Assembly (NCBI RefSeq): GCF_000422425.1
Contig: NZ_AULT01000023.1
Span: forward strand, 1-64,000
Source of the DNA: Oceanospirillum beijerinckii DSM 7166
GTDB lineage: Bacteria > Pseudomonadota > Gammaproteobacteria > Pseudomonadales > Halomonadaceae
DNA length: 64,000 nt
Direction: 5' to 3'
The translations under genes and the position numbers were made by a program. This document shows positions 16,154 to 25,449 of this stretch, piece after piece (within the stretch, counting starts at the first letter, position 1; each line of letters opens with the position of its first letter). Below the pieces are notes generated by a model. It did no database searches, was not told where the DNA came from, and saw only the letters and a list, made by a program, of their open reading frames with translations.

Positions 16154-17377
16154 ATGAAGGATCAGATCACAGAAAAAGAAAATGCGTTTTTAGTGGGAAA
16201 ACGCAGAGATATCCTGATTATTGCGCTTTTTATTTTCACAGGTATCGCGATTTGGTACTTTTTCGGCGTTGATGATCAAGATAGAAAACAAGCCCAGCAA
16301 ACAAATACCGTAACGCAGCAAGGGGGATACGCGCAAAATACGCGATCACAGAACACCCCTTCGCCGGATAGCGATGTAAAACAGGACGCATCTCAAGCGA
16401 CAGGCTCACAAACAGTTGCACAGAACGCTGCCAATCAACCCAGTTCAAGCTCATCTGCAGCAAACACGGATAATAGCCAGCAGTCTGAGGTGTTGACTCA
16501 CCCTCATCTGAAAGAGGGAGCGTTACAAAACACCTACGCTGAAGTGGTTTACCTGCAGGGTGAAGCGCTTAAATACACCCTGAAGGGCACCGTTGAACCG
16601 GTTAAAAAAGGCAGTCAATTCTACGCCGGTGAACGTATCGCGACAGAACCCAACAGCAGCCTGACACTGCGTTTTGCCGATCGATCCACCGCCATTCTTT
16701 CAGAGCAGAGCGAAGTTCTGTTTGAAGAAGTGAAGGGCTCAGCTACCAGTGGAGCCAGCGTACTGAAGCTCACTAAGGGCCAACTGGAATCCCGTGTTAC
16801 TAAACAGAAAGGCTTTGGCGCCAAATACGAAGTACGCACCCCAGCCATGCAACTGGCAGTACGGGGAACCATCTTTGAAGCCAGTTTTGATCCTGAGTCA
16901 AAAACCAGTCGCGCGGTCGTGCTGGAAGGAATCGTAGAAGCCTCTCAGGATCTGCAAAGTGTTGAACTGAATCAGGGTTTTGGCTTGGTCATTCAGCAAA
17001 GTCAAGCCGGTTTATCACCCAGCCCCATTCTGCCAGCCCCCAGCATCAACCCCGTTGAACCTGTGCTAAAGCAATTTCCACTGCTTTTTGGCTGGAACGT
17101 ATTATCACGTGTCAGCCAGTACCAACTGCAGCTCTTTACCGGTAAAAATGCAGATCAACTGGTACTGGATCATTGGTATCGTGGCAATATTGCCTCAATC
17201 AACGGCCTATCCAACGGGGATTACCTGTTGCGGGTGCGCGGCGTCGATAAGAACGGCCTGGGAGGTTTCTATGGCGAAACCCGCTTCACACTGGACGTGC
17301 CCCCAATTCCTATGATGACACTGGACTCCATTAGCCCGAACAAAGATAAAACCACCGCCAGTATCATCGGCCACTAA
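16154..17377 (+). CDS. FecR-domain membrane-anchored protein
   Basis: About 407 residues from ATG 16154 (AGGAAAG upstream). A single membrane segment (ILIIALFIFTGIAIWYFFG, residues ~20-38) is followed by a Gln/Ser/Asn-rich linker to ~105, a FecR-type beta domain around 150-265 (ASTLTLRF-like SSLTLRFADRSTAILSEQSEV, then VRTPAMQLAVRGTIFEASFD) and a C-terminal fibronectin-like or FecR_C part (YQLQLFTGKNADQLVL, GDYLLRVRGVDKNGLGGFYGE). It probably faces the periplasm. FecR domains linked to CHASE2 cyclases form predicted envelope sensors; here the CHASE2-GGDEF gene follows 19 bp downstream, so the two likely form an operon and a signalling pair. Confidence 0.85.
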   Translation: MKDQITEKENAFLVGKRRDILIIALFIFTGIAIWYFFGVDDQDRKQAQQTNTVTQQGGYAQNTRSQNTPSPDSDVKQDASQATGSQTVAQNAANQPSSSSSAANTDNSQQSEVLTHPHLKEGALQNTYAEVVYLQGEALKYTLKGTVEPVKKGSQFYAGERIATEPNSSLTLRFADRSTAILSEQSEVLFEEVKGSATSGASVLKLTKGQLESRVTKQKGFGAKYEVRTPAMQLAVRGTIFEASFDPESKTSRAVVLEGIVEASQDLQSVELNQGFGLVIQQSQAGLSPSPILPAPSINPVEPVLKQFPLLFGWNVLSRVSQYQLQLFTGKNADQLVLDHWYRGNIASINGLSNGDYLLRVRGVDKNGLGGFYGETRFTLDVPPIPMMTLDSISPNKDKTTASIIGH

Positions 17378-17396
17378 GCCGCAGCAGGAGTTCGTG

Positions 17397-19220
17397 ATGA
17401 TAAAACGTATTTCCGGCAAAGAGCCTCTACTGCTGGCTATCGCCCCCATTGTGGCCTGTTGGCTGATCCTGGTACTGGCCGAAACCTCTTTGTTCAAGAA
17501 GATGAATGTCTGGTTACAGGACACCCAGCAATACCTGTTTGCTGAAGAGATCTATTTTGACGACGTCGTGTTTATCGATATTGATGACGCATCACTGTTT
17601 GAACTGGAGCCAGAACTGGGCGTCTGGCCCTACAAGCGTGATGTTTACGCCCAGGTACTGGACTATCTGACCGAAAAAGGCGCTGATCGTATTGTGTTTG
17701 ATCTGCTGTTATCGGAAACCCGAGAAGGCGATCAGGCCTTAGCTCAAGCGGTTAAACAGCATCAAAATGCGGTTTTTATTGCCAGCTCTCCAGTCTATGC
17801 CTCACAAAAACAGTATCAGGATCTGAATCACCAGCGCTTACTGGAACAGCTATCCTGGCAAGCCTCGCCCCAACTGCCCACGACCCCACTCAAAAAGCTG
17901 GTACTACCGGCCCAGGAGTTTATCTTACGAGCACAAAATCAGGCCAATGTGGGCGTAGTGGATGTCTTCGTGGATCAGGACGGCACCTTTAGACGCCTGC
18001 CTGCCGTTTATCAGGTGGGCGAAAGCTACTTCCCCTCTGTTCCCCTGCTGTTACAGCAAAAGCAACGAGGCAAACTGGACTTTGATCATGAACAGCAAAC
18101 CCTCATCCTGGGTGATAAACACTGGCCCATTGATGAAAAAGGTATGTTGAATATCTACTTCCCCCGCAATGCCAACTCCGTACTGAGTATGTCCTTTTAC
18201 CCCGTGGTAGAAGCCGCACGAGGTGTCTTTAAACCAGATAACGAAGATGAGTTTTTCCAGGGTAAAACCGTATTTATCAGCAGCTCCGCGTTTAAATCGG
18301 ATCTGGTAAACACCCCCAGAGGCATGATGTCTGGCAGCTACTTCCTCGCCATCGTTTACCAGAATCTAAAACACAACCTACTACTCAAAGCACCAAAGCC
18401 ATGGCTGGATCAACTCTTACTCACCATCGCACTGCTGCCTTTGTGTCTCTTTCCACTGTTTTTCCATCACACACCAGGGCGCCATCTTTTGCTACTGATC
18501 GGTTCAGCAGCCACCATCTGGGGACTAAATAGTGCCTTTTTGGCACTGTCGGCACAGCAAAGTACCCTACTGCTGCCCCTGCTGATTCTGGGAGCCGGTT
18601 ATTTCCTACAGAGTATTGTCTTGGCCAAATTGTCGATCCAGCGTAACGAAAGCCTGTCACGGAAAGCACAACACCTGAAAGAAAGTAACGAAGAACTGGC
18701 TGTCGCAGCCAGCACAGACGCTCTGACCCAACTACTCAATCGTCGCGCCTTTCTGCAGCACTTTGATGCCCAAATTGAACAATATCAAAGAGACAAACAA
18801 CCCTTCACCGTTGCCATTATGGACCTGGATCACTTTAAATCCGTGAACGACGACTATGGTCATGATATCGGTGATCAAGTGCTCAGAGCCTTTGCCGAAG
18901 TGGTCAGCTCCAGCATACGCCAACACGATATCGCCGCCCGTTGGGGCGGAGAAGAATTCGTTCTCCTGCTACCCGATTTACAGGAAGCACAAGCCTTTAA
19001 CATACTGGATAGCCTGAGGCAGAACACCAGTAACCGCGAGATTGTCACAGAGCAAGGTACATTAAAAGTCACCGTTAGCATCGGTGTCGTACAGTTTTCA
19101 GAAGCACTCAACAATGCTGAAGACACCATCGCCTTAGCAGATAAAGCACTGTACAAGGCAAAAGACAACGGCCGTAACTGTATTTGCCTAAACTCGCAGA
19201 TAGCCGAACACAAAGCATAA
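17397..19220 (+). CDS. CHASE2-domain diguanylate cyclase
   Basis: About 607 residues. A short N-terminal membrane segment (~10-30) leads to a periplasmic CHASE2 domain (~45-325; FIDIDDASLFELEPELGVWPYKRDVYAQVL, then ADRIVFDLLLS and a GEDE-like EGDQALAQAV), three closely spaced membrane helices (~335-405), a short coiled linker and a GGDEF domain (~430-600). The signature is RWGGEEFVLLLP, an active-type GGEEF, with DLDHFKSVNDDYGHDIGDQVL upstream. It would make cyclic di-GMP. GCAGGAG lies 6 bases before ATG 17397; a GTG one codon earlier is possible. The CRISPR array begins 31 bp after the stop. Confidence 0.92.
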   Translation: MIKRISGKEPLLLAIAPIVACWLILVLAETSLFKKMNVWLQDTQQYLFAEEIYFDDVVFIDIDDASLFELEPELGVWPYKRDVYAQVLDYLTEKGADRIVFDLLLSETREGDQALAQAVKQHQNAVFIASSPVYASQKQYQDLNHQRLLEQLSWQASPQLPTTPLKKLVLPAQEFILRAQNQANVGVVDVFVDQDGTFRRLPAVYQVGESYFPSVPLLLQQKQRGKLDFDHEQQTLILGDKHWPIDEKGMLNIYFPRNANSVLSMSFYPVVEAARGVFKPDNEDEFFQGKTVFISSSAFKSDLVNTPRGMMSGSYFLAIVYQNLKHNLLLKAPKPWLDQLLLTIALLPLCLFPLFFHHTPGRHLLLLIGSAATIWGLNSAFLALSAQQSTLLLPLLILGAGYFLQSIVLAKLSIQRNESLSRKAQHLKESNEELAVAASTDALTQLLNRRAFLQHFDAQIEQYQRDKQPFTVAIMDLDHFKSVNDDYGHDIGDQVLRAFAEVVSSSIRQHDIAARWGGEEFVLLLPDLQEAQAFNILDSLRQNTSNREIVTEQGTLKVTVSIGVVQFSEALNNAEDTIALADKALYKAKDNGRNCICLNSQIAEHKA

Positions 19221-19251
19221 ATGATCTCCAGATAACAGAAATAGCCCTATC

Positions 19252-21310
19252 GATTTAAGCCGCCTGCGTGGCGGTGAACTGTGTGCCTACAACTCAATGT
19301 TGTATAACAACTTTCTAAGCCGCCTATCCGGCGGTGAACATAGTGCCATAGCCGTTGGCTTTCCTGATTATTTTCTAAGCCGCCTATTCGGCGGTGAACG
19401 AGAAGACACTGGACAGCGCAAACCGGGCTATTTTCTAAGCCGCCTATTCGGCGGTGAACTGGAATGTTATCAGCTCATAAAACCGCCGCTATTTCTAAGC
19501 CGCCTATTCGGCGGTGAACTTGAAGTCTTTGATGCTTTTGATGAAGTCTTTTTTCTAAGCCGCCTATTCGGCGGTGAACAGGGTGTTCCATACCAACGCT
19601 CTGCGCCAGCTTTTCTAAGCCGCCTATTCGGCGGTGAACAGGGTGTTCCATACCAACGCTCTGCGCCAGCTTTTCTAAGCCGCCTATTCGGCGGTGAACA
19701 ACAGCCCTTTTGCCTGGCATACCGGTTGTCATTTCTAAGCCGCCTATTCGGCGGTGAACGTTAAGCCTTTTTAGCTGGCTGGTGGATAACTTTTCTAAGC
19801 CGCCTATTCGGCGGTGAACGCGCCATGGCTGATTCTGTATCTTTTCTAAGCCGCCTATTCGGCGGTGAACAAGCCTAAGCTATCCTGTGCCAGATCCGCG
19901 CCTTTCTAAGCCGCCTATTCGGCGGTGAACGTGTCGTTCTCTGTGTCGACCAGTGGCGGTCATTTCTAAGCCGCCTATTCGGCGGTGAACCTGATCAACA
20001 AATAAGTTGCGATTTGACTCCTTTTCTAAGCCGCCTATTCGGCGGTGAACATCGGGATGCTGATTTAGTTGGAAATGCTGATTTTCTAAGCCGCCTATTC
20101 GGCGGTGAACGTTAATGACTACTTGTTAGAGATGCACAAAGATTTCTAAGCCGCCTATTCGGCGGTGAACTGTTTGAATTGATCAGAGTAAGCTGGGGAG
20201 CTTTTCTAAGCCGCCTATTCGGCGGTGAACCTGGGTTGGCGGTAGAAAGCACAACACATACTTTTCTAAGCCGCCTATTCGGCGGTGAACTCAATGTGAT
20301 GCTGAACATGGGCACATTAACTTTTCTAAGCCGCCTATTCGGCGGTGAACCGTCACTGAAGGCGTAATGGGTGTACTCTAATTTTCTAAGCCGCCTATTC
20401 GGCGGTGAACGCATTATTAAAAAATCGGGTTAGATGTCATGCTTTCTAAGCCGCCTATTCGGCGGTGAACGCGTGGCTCCTTTCCGGTTTAGATTGCCAG
20501 TTTTTCTAAGCCGCCTATTCGGCGGTGAACAAGCCATCGGTGACGCGCTGCAAAACGTGCAGTTTCTAAGCCGCCTATTCGGCGGTGAACACGCTTATGT
20601 TTTCGGATTGCTGCAGCGTATTTTTCTAAGCCGCCTATTCGGCGGTGAACATCGATTGATATCAATACTCTTGCAGGTACCTTTTCTAAGCCGCCTATTC
20701 GGCGGTGAACTTGACGCGCTCGTTAACATTACGTATGTCATCTTTCTAAGCCGCCTATTCGGCGGTGAACTCCATAACATCACAGATCACATTGCGCGGT
20801 GTTTTCTAAGCCGCCTATTCGGCGGTGAACTTGCTCTTACGCCTTTGCGCGGAGCTTTAGCCTTTCTAAGCCGCCTATTCGGCGGTGAACTATTAGAACA
20901 AAGCAAAGGAATTCTGATTGCATTTCTAAGCCGCCTATTCGGCGGTGAACGTTCGTAAGCTGAAAGAAGCGGCCAGCTGTCTTTTCTAAGCCGCCTATTC
21001 GGCGGTGAACAACAACGCCACAGCCCTGGCAGGCACGGCGATTTTCTAAGCCGCCTATTCGGCGGTGAACTAGAATTTGCCCTTCATGTGATCTATGCTC
21101 ATTTTCTAAGCCGCCTATTCGGCGGTGAACTGTCAGCCAGATACGGTGCTGCAGTTGTTGGCTTTCTAAGCCGCCTATTCGGCGGTGAACGCGACATCCT
21201 AAAAGACGTTAATGAGAAAATATTTCTAAGCCGCCTATTCGGCGGTGAACGACCTGTATTTATATCTGCGCTAACCCCTCCTTTTCTAAGCCGCCTATTC
21301 GGCGGTGAAC
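19252..21310 (-). CRISPR. Type I-F CRISPR array, 35 repeats and 34 spacers
   Basis: The 28-bp repeat, read on the transcribed minus strand, starts GTTCACCGCC and ends GGCTTAGAAA, with a GCCG/CGGC-type stem, typical of I-F. Repeats recur every 60 bp (32-bp spacers) from 19252 to 19792 and from 19843 to 21283. One spacer, 19820-19842, is only 23 bp. The spacer at 19580-19611 is repeated exactly at 19640-19671. The repeat at 19312 has one change, and the last one, 19252-19279, has about seven, marking the old, trailer end. Transcription from the leader at 21311-21444 fits all of this. Apparent open frames across the array (recurring FLSRLFGGE) are translations of the repeat. Confidence 0.99.
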
Positions 21311-21444
21311 TAGAACATTAAAACGGTAACTCTCTGATTTTTAAAGAACAAGGGGAAAAATCGGCGGTTAGACCCTTTTTTGAGTCTACCGCTAACTTAT
21401 TGATTTATAAGGGGCTAAAAATAGCTCCAAAAAAAGGGTCAAAA
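21311..21444 (-). promoter_or_regulatory. CRISPR leader with IHF site
   Basis: The 134 bp between cas6f and the newest repeat is AT-rich. On the minus strand it has GACCCTTTTTTT near cas6f, a second AAAAAAGGGTCT block, TTGTTCTTTAAAAATC close to the first repeat, and AATCAATAAGTTA (21393-21405), an exact match to the IHF consensus WATCAANNNNTTR. This resembles Pseudomonas I-F leaders as I remember them, where IHF helps spacer integration. Confidence 0.85.
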
Positions 21445-21999
21445 CTAAGGGAACCAGGGTACAGTCGCAGTTTGGCTAATACCGTAGGCATTAAAGCTTC
21501 CACTGACCGAATTTTCCTGTGGTTGACTCTGCTCAATAAACAAGGGGAAGTTCTGATTTGTCGACTGACTTTGCAGTCTGAAATAAGGATTTTCGATCTG
21601 CTCCTTATTGTCTTCCATCAGTAACTCTTCCGCCTGATCCTCTGAAATAGCTCCCCGTTTGACGGCCCGACGTAGACGAGAAGCCGTGAGTTTAGGACGC
21701 TTACGTTTAACTTGAATGTGCTGTACCTGATCTGGAATTGAGCTCACCTTAGAAACCTCAGTGTAATCTCGTAGTCCCTTCAACCAGTTTTCATCCATTA
21801 AGCGATTGAGTGCAGTTTCACTGCCATGCAAACGTAAAACCTCACCGGGAGACTTATCGGCTTTTGGAAAGCTAATGCCGATCTCTCCCTGACCAACACT
21901 GACTAAAGTACGATGCAATTTAGAAAACAGCGCACTCATTAGTGTTGTGGCTTTAAACTCTGGATCAGGTAGTACAGTGATTTGAAGGTAATAATCCAT
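21445..21999 (-). CDS. cas6f: CRISPR pre-crRNA endonuclease Cas6f (Csy4)
   Basis: Cas6f cuts the I-F repeat hairpin and stays bound to the crRNA 3' end. MDYYLQITVLPDPEFKATTLMSALFSKLHRTLV carries the catalytic histidine at residue 29, as in P. aeruginosa Csy4. A basic, arginine-rich helix at about 103-117 (KRKRPKLTASRLRRAVKRG) fits the RNA-binding region, and the C-terminal ISQTATVPWF is typical. The start is ATG 21997-21999, just after AGAGG; the gene begins 10 bp after the csy3 stop. It is the last cas gene before the leader. Confidence 0.96.
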   Translation of the reverse strand: MDYYLQITVLPDPEFKATTLMSALFSKLHRTLVSVGQGEIGISFPKADKSPGEVLRLHGSETALNRLMDENWLKGLRDYTEVSKVSSIPDQVQHIQVKRKRPKLTASRLRRAVKRGAISEDQAEELLMEDNKEQIENPYFRLQSQSTNQNFPLFIEQSQPQENSVSGSFNAYGISQTATVPWFP

Positions 22000-22008
22000 A
22001 ACCACCTC

Positions 22009-23049
22009 TTAATCTGCTTTACCGAAGACGCCGCCACGAATAAACATCGCCATTACGTAGTGCTGTTGTTCAACATCCGGGGCTTGATCTTTGCCAATCC
22101 AGTCATCTAGCAGGTTATAAAAATCCATTTTTGCAGGCGTGTTTTTATCTGCAGGTTTAGGCTGACGATAAGCAACACCGCGACTGGTCACAGAGCCATA
22201 GGGTTCTACTGCGATTGGGCCAACTTCATCTGCTTTAGGATGCCAAGTATCAATTGTACGCAGGGCATTGCCTACTTTCTGTGAATGTAGAGCAGCCACA
22301 TTACCCACTTGGTACAACACTTTGCTCTTATCACTTTTGCCTTTATCCAGAATCAGCTCCTGAGATGGGAACACTTCCTGACCATCGCCCAGTTTGATAA
22401 AAGCGTTGACGGTGACAAAAGCATAGCTCTCGCCGGATAGGCCATTTTCAATCACACGGGCCAGCGCTTGCAGATCTTCTGACGGTTCTGAAAATTTACG
22501 CAGATTAAAGTCATAACTATCGAATTCCCAAGTGGTGATCTGATCATCCTGCTTATGAGTCACCTGCACTTTAATCTCTTCCGCACCCACTCGGTTACGC
22601 CATAGGAAACGACCATTGGCGATATTCTCAGCATAGCGTTGCGCCAGCTCAGCAAAAGTCTGGTTTTCTGCATAACCCTTAATGGTGTTCTCTAACGCTC
22701 GCTGATACTCAGGGCTGTTACAGGCAGATGGAATATGCAGATCACCCAATACACGCAGGGTGAAAGAGACTTTTAGCGTATCGTCTTCAAAAGGCAGGGC
22801 TGCAACATCAACCCGTTGCAAATTGGCCTTTTCAATCTCAGCATTTAGCTTTGCCGGATCATTAGCGATATTGGCTTTCATTCGGTTTGAGATGGTGCCA
22901 CGTACATCTTTCTGTTGAATAGCGATGGGCGTCCAGCGACTGTGGTTTTCGATCTCTTCCCAGCGGCCGGAATACATTAAGGCATCAGAATTTGCCAGTT
23001 TACGTTCAAATGCCAGTACAGATGCGATTGCTAACTTTGCCATGTTCAT
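22009..23049 (-). CDS. csy3: Type I-F Cascade backbone protein Cas7f (Csy3)
   Basis: Six copies of this protein form the crRNA-binding backbone of the I-F interference complex. The 346-residue length and N-terminal [25 protein letters not shown], followed by VRGTISNR, mid-protein [16 protein letters not shown] and a C-terminal [16 protein letters not shown], match Csy3. AAGGAC lies just before the ATG. It follows csy2 after 5 bp, so these genes are co-transcribed. Confidence 0.96.
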   Translation of the reverse strand: MNMAKLAIASVLAFERKLANSDALMYSGRWEEIENHSRWTPIAIQQKDVRGTISNRMKANIANDPAKLNAEIEKANLQRVDVAALPFEDDTLKVSFTLRVLGDLHIPSACNSPEYQRALENTIKGYAENQTFAELAQRYAENIANGRFLWRNRVGAEEIKVQVTHKQDDQITTWEFDSYDFNLRKFSEPSEDLQALARVIENGLSGESYAFVTVNAFIKLGDGQEVFPSQELILDKGKSDKSKVLYQVGNVAALHSQKVGNALRTIDTWHPKADEVGPIAVEPYGSVTSRGVAYRQPKPADKNTPAKMDFYNLLDDWIGKDQAPDVEQQHYVMAMFIRGGVFGKAD

Positions 23050-23054
23050 TGTCC

Positions 23055-24053
23055 TTATTGATTTTCAGCTGCGGGAGTTTCGTTGTCTGTTACTTCAGGT
23101 TGATAAGCGTTTTGGCATAGATACCAGTCATCTTGCTGTTGGTAACGCCAGATCAGTTGTTCAGGATCTTTAATACGATGCGGGCTCAGCCATTGGCCTA
23201 CGCCATAGACAGATTCGACAAACCGGAATGGAGTGTCAGGATCTCGGGTATTGGCGACCTCTCCAGGCTCGTAAAGCTGAGAGATACCTTTATAGCCAGT
23301 GGTAATCGGCACCAGCCAACCTTCAGCGGGTTTTGGCTGATAGATCCAGTCGGCAGGCGTGTCTTCGGTAATTTCTTCGCCTTCTTTGACTTTGGGCTGC
23401 GCCTGAAACTTCAGTGCGGCGAAATCCATCCAGGCATCCAGCATTTCAGCTTCAGGATTATCCTGCTTGAGTTGCTGATAATGTTGTGCCAGCAGTGGGG
23501 AACGATCTACCAAGGCAAAACCGGGCAGCAACTGGAACATCAACTTGCGGCATTGTTTCTCGCGTTTTTCCAAGCTCTCCTGCAATGGAATAAACTTAAC
23601 CTGCTGGATATGTTGAATAGTGCCACCAGCCAAACGCTGACGATAAAGCCGTTGCTCAATCTGTTGCTCAAATAGCGCAATATCCTGATCGTCATCATCG
23701 GTATCAAAATCAAAGTCGTCGGAATCGAAGTCACATTCGATCACCAGACTGACCTGCATATGCATGCGCCCTTCTTCATTAAATGGGGCTGTTTTACCGT
23801 CTTTGGTTAATGGGTTTCGGCTCAAGGCAAATACATACTCACCGACACCGGCAGGTTGATAAGCCTGTACCTGATGCTGATGGCAAATAACGCCGCAACC
23901 GCCCAGAGCCACATCATGCTTCTCTTGCAGAAAGCGAGACAGGGCATGGGTAAAACCCAAAAAGTTGCTCACTGCAGGAAAGCCCCAGGTTAAGCCGGAA
24001 ATGGCATTGGCGTTTTGTACCTGCAGGCGCTTTATAATCAGTAGCGATCTCAT
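23055..24053 (-). CDS. csy2: Type I-F Cascade protein Cas5f (Csy2)
   Basis: Csy2 caps the 5' handle of the crRNA with Csy1. The 332-residue protein starts with [39 protein letters not shown], the conserved Csy2 beginning, and has [36 protein letters not shown] near the C-terminus. An Asp-rich run (about residues 116-131) is a local peculiarity. It overlaps csy1 by 4 bp. Confidence 0.96.
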   Translation of the reverse strand: MRSLLIIKRLQVQNANAISGLTWGFPAVSNFLGFTHALSRFLQEKHDVALGGCGVICHQHQVQAYQPAGVGEYVFALSRNPLTKDGKTAPFNEEGRMHMQVSLVIECDFDSDDFDFDTDDDDQDIALFEQQIEQRLYRQRLAGGTIQHIQQVKFIPLQESLEKREKQCRKLMFQLLPGFALVDRSPLLAQHYQQLKQDNPEAEMLDAWMDFAALKFQAQPKVKEGEEITEDTPADWIYQPKPAEGWLVPITTGYKGISQLYEPGEVANTRDPDTPFRFVESVYGVGQWLSPHRIKDPEQLIWRYQQQDDWYLCQNAYQPEVTDNETPAAENQ

Positions 24054-25408
24054 GCCATCACCTCCAGATCATCTTTCAGTCGCACCAGACGACGCTTGAG
24101 TAAACGCTGCCACTCACCGTGCTCATTTTCTCCGGGGAATAGCGCATCAGAGTTATAACCGATCACGTTGTTTAACCAAGAGGCAAAACCGTTGGCAATA
24201 TCGATCTGCCAATCATTTTTCTCGCGCTCTTCACGGAACTCTTCATCAATCAAAGTGCGGTATAGATCAAGCCATAGGCGTTCCGAGTCGATCAAATCTG
24301 ATTGAGCACTCCAACCCGCTTTCTCTTGTTGGTTTTGTACCTCTGCAGCCAACAACAGGCATTCATCCATCAGTTCATCAATAAACTCTGCCCGCTGATC
24401 ACGAATCTCTTTGATGCTGGTCCGTGGAAATACTTTTTCCAGATAGTGACGTAACGCCTTGGACTTTTTCCAAACCCGGCGATCAAACTCACGCCAGAAT
24501 GCGTATTTTCCTTTAGCTGGGATAAAAGCCTGTTGCTGCCAGACGGGTGGCTGAGATGACAATAAATAGCCTTTACCGTAACGGGAGGTATTCAGCTGAG
24601 AGATATTCTGAGGCTTAGTACCACCGAAGCTTTGAGTGGCAATATTTGGGAAAGCAACCTGAGCTTCAGGGTGATATTTATCAGATCTTTTAGCTTGGCG
24701 GATTGCTTTGGCCTTATCAGAGTAGAAGCTTGCCGTTAGTTTGTTGTATACCGCTTGGCTAAACGAGGAGGCATATAGAGGGCTGATCAGGTGGTAAGCA
24801 TTACCGTCTTCCTCAACAGGGAAATAGAGCTGTTTCGATAACTGACCGGAGGTTAGTGCCTTACTTGTTAAACACGCTTTTAAACCCTCTCGCCATTGCT
24901 CTACCTGCTCAGGATTTGTCGCTAAAGCAGTTAAAGTCGTGTCATCCCCTGCAATCAACTCATCCAGCAGAGTTTTGCCATCAACGTCCTGTTTAAGTAG
25001 GCCTGCAACATCAAGGGCGGCAGCATTGCCGGTTGTATCGACCACTAATTCAACCAAAGAAGAGGAAGTAAGATAGCGCTGATCTAATTCAGATTTTTCA
25101 GTATTAGGCGGCAAATAGATACTGACGCTTTTGGTATCCGAGTGCGTGTACTTAGCAGCATGGGTTACCATACTGATCTGCCCCGCCCGCTTAGCCGCAT
25201 CTGTGAGCCAGTTATCTACCTTGAACTTATCCAGCAATTCAGTTCTTTCTGTCTGAATGTCTGCTTCGACTTCAGACAATTGCTCTTCCAAAGCGGATTT
25301 GCGCTTTTTCTCTGTCGCTTTATCAAAGGCCTCCAGCTTGGTAGCAAGTCGCTCCTCAATAAATTGCCGGATTTTATCCGCTAACATTTGCTTGGGTTCT
25401 TCCATCAT
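24050..25408 (-). CDS. csy1: Type I-F Cascade large subunit Cas8f (Csy1)
   Basis: Csy1 recognises the PAM and pairs with Csy2 at the crRNA 5' end. At 452 residues it has the family size. Recognisable parts are WLTDAAKRAGQISMVTHAAKYTHSDTKSVSIY near residues 67-98, NISQLNTSRYGKGYLLSSQPPVWQ around 290, and SWLNNVIG near the C-terminus. An N-terminal coiled region (EAFDKATEKKRKSALEEQLSEVEADIQ) precedes. GAGG lies 6 bases before the start. A 41-bp gap separates it from cas2-3. Confidence 0.96.
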   Translation of the reverse strand: MMEEPKQMLADKIRQFIEERLATKLEAFDKATEKKRKSALEEQLSEVEADIQTERTELLDKFKVDNWLTDAAKRAGQISMVTHAAKYTHSDTKSVSIYLPPNTEKSELDQRYLTSSSLVELVVDTTGNAAALDVAGLLKQDVDGKTLLDELIAGDDTTLTALATNPEQVEQWREGLKACLTSKALTSGQLSKQLYFPVEEDGNAYHLISPLYASSFSQAVYNKLTASFYSDKAKAIRQAKRSDKYHPEAQVAFPNIATQSFGGTKPQNISQLNTSRYGKGYLLSSQPPVWQQQAFIPAKGKYAFWREFDRRVWKKSKALRHYLEKVFPRTSIKEIRDQRAEFIDELMDECLLLAAEVQNQQEKAGWSAQSDLIDSERLWLDLYRTLIDEEFREEREKNDWQIDIANGFASWLNNVIGYNSDALFPGENEHGEWQRLLKRRLVRLKDDLEVMA

Positions 25409-25449
25409 GAAACCTCATTTTTATTAGTCCTTCTTCTTGAAAAATTCTT

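Noticed and set aside
19297-21321. Several open frames across the CRISPR array encoding recurring FLSRLFGGE or SPPNRRLRK peptides
   Set aside because: They are translations of the 28-bp repeat on either strand, at 60-bp period divisible by three; no ribosome sites.
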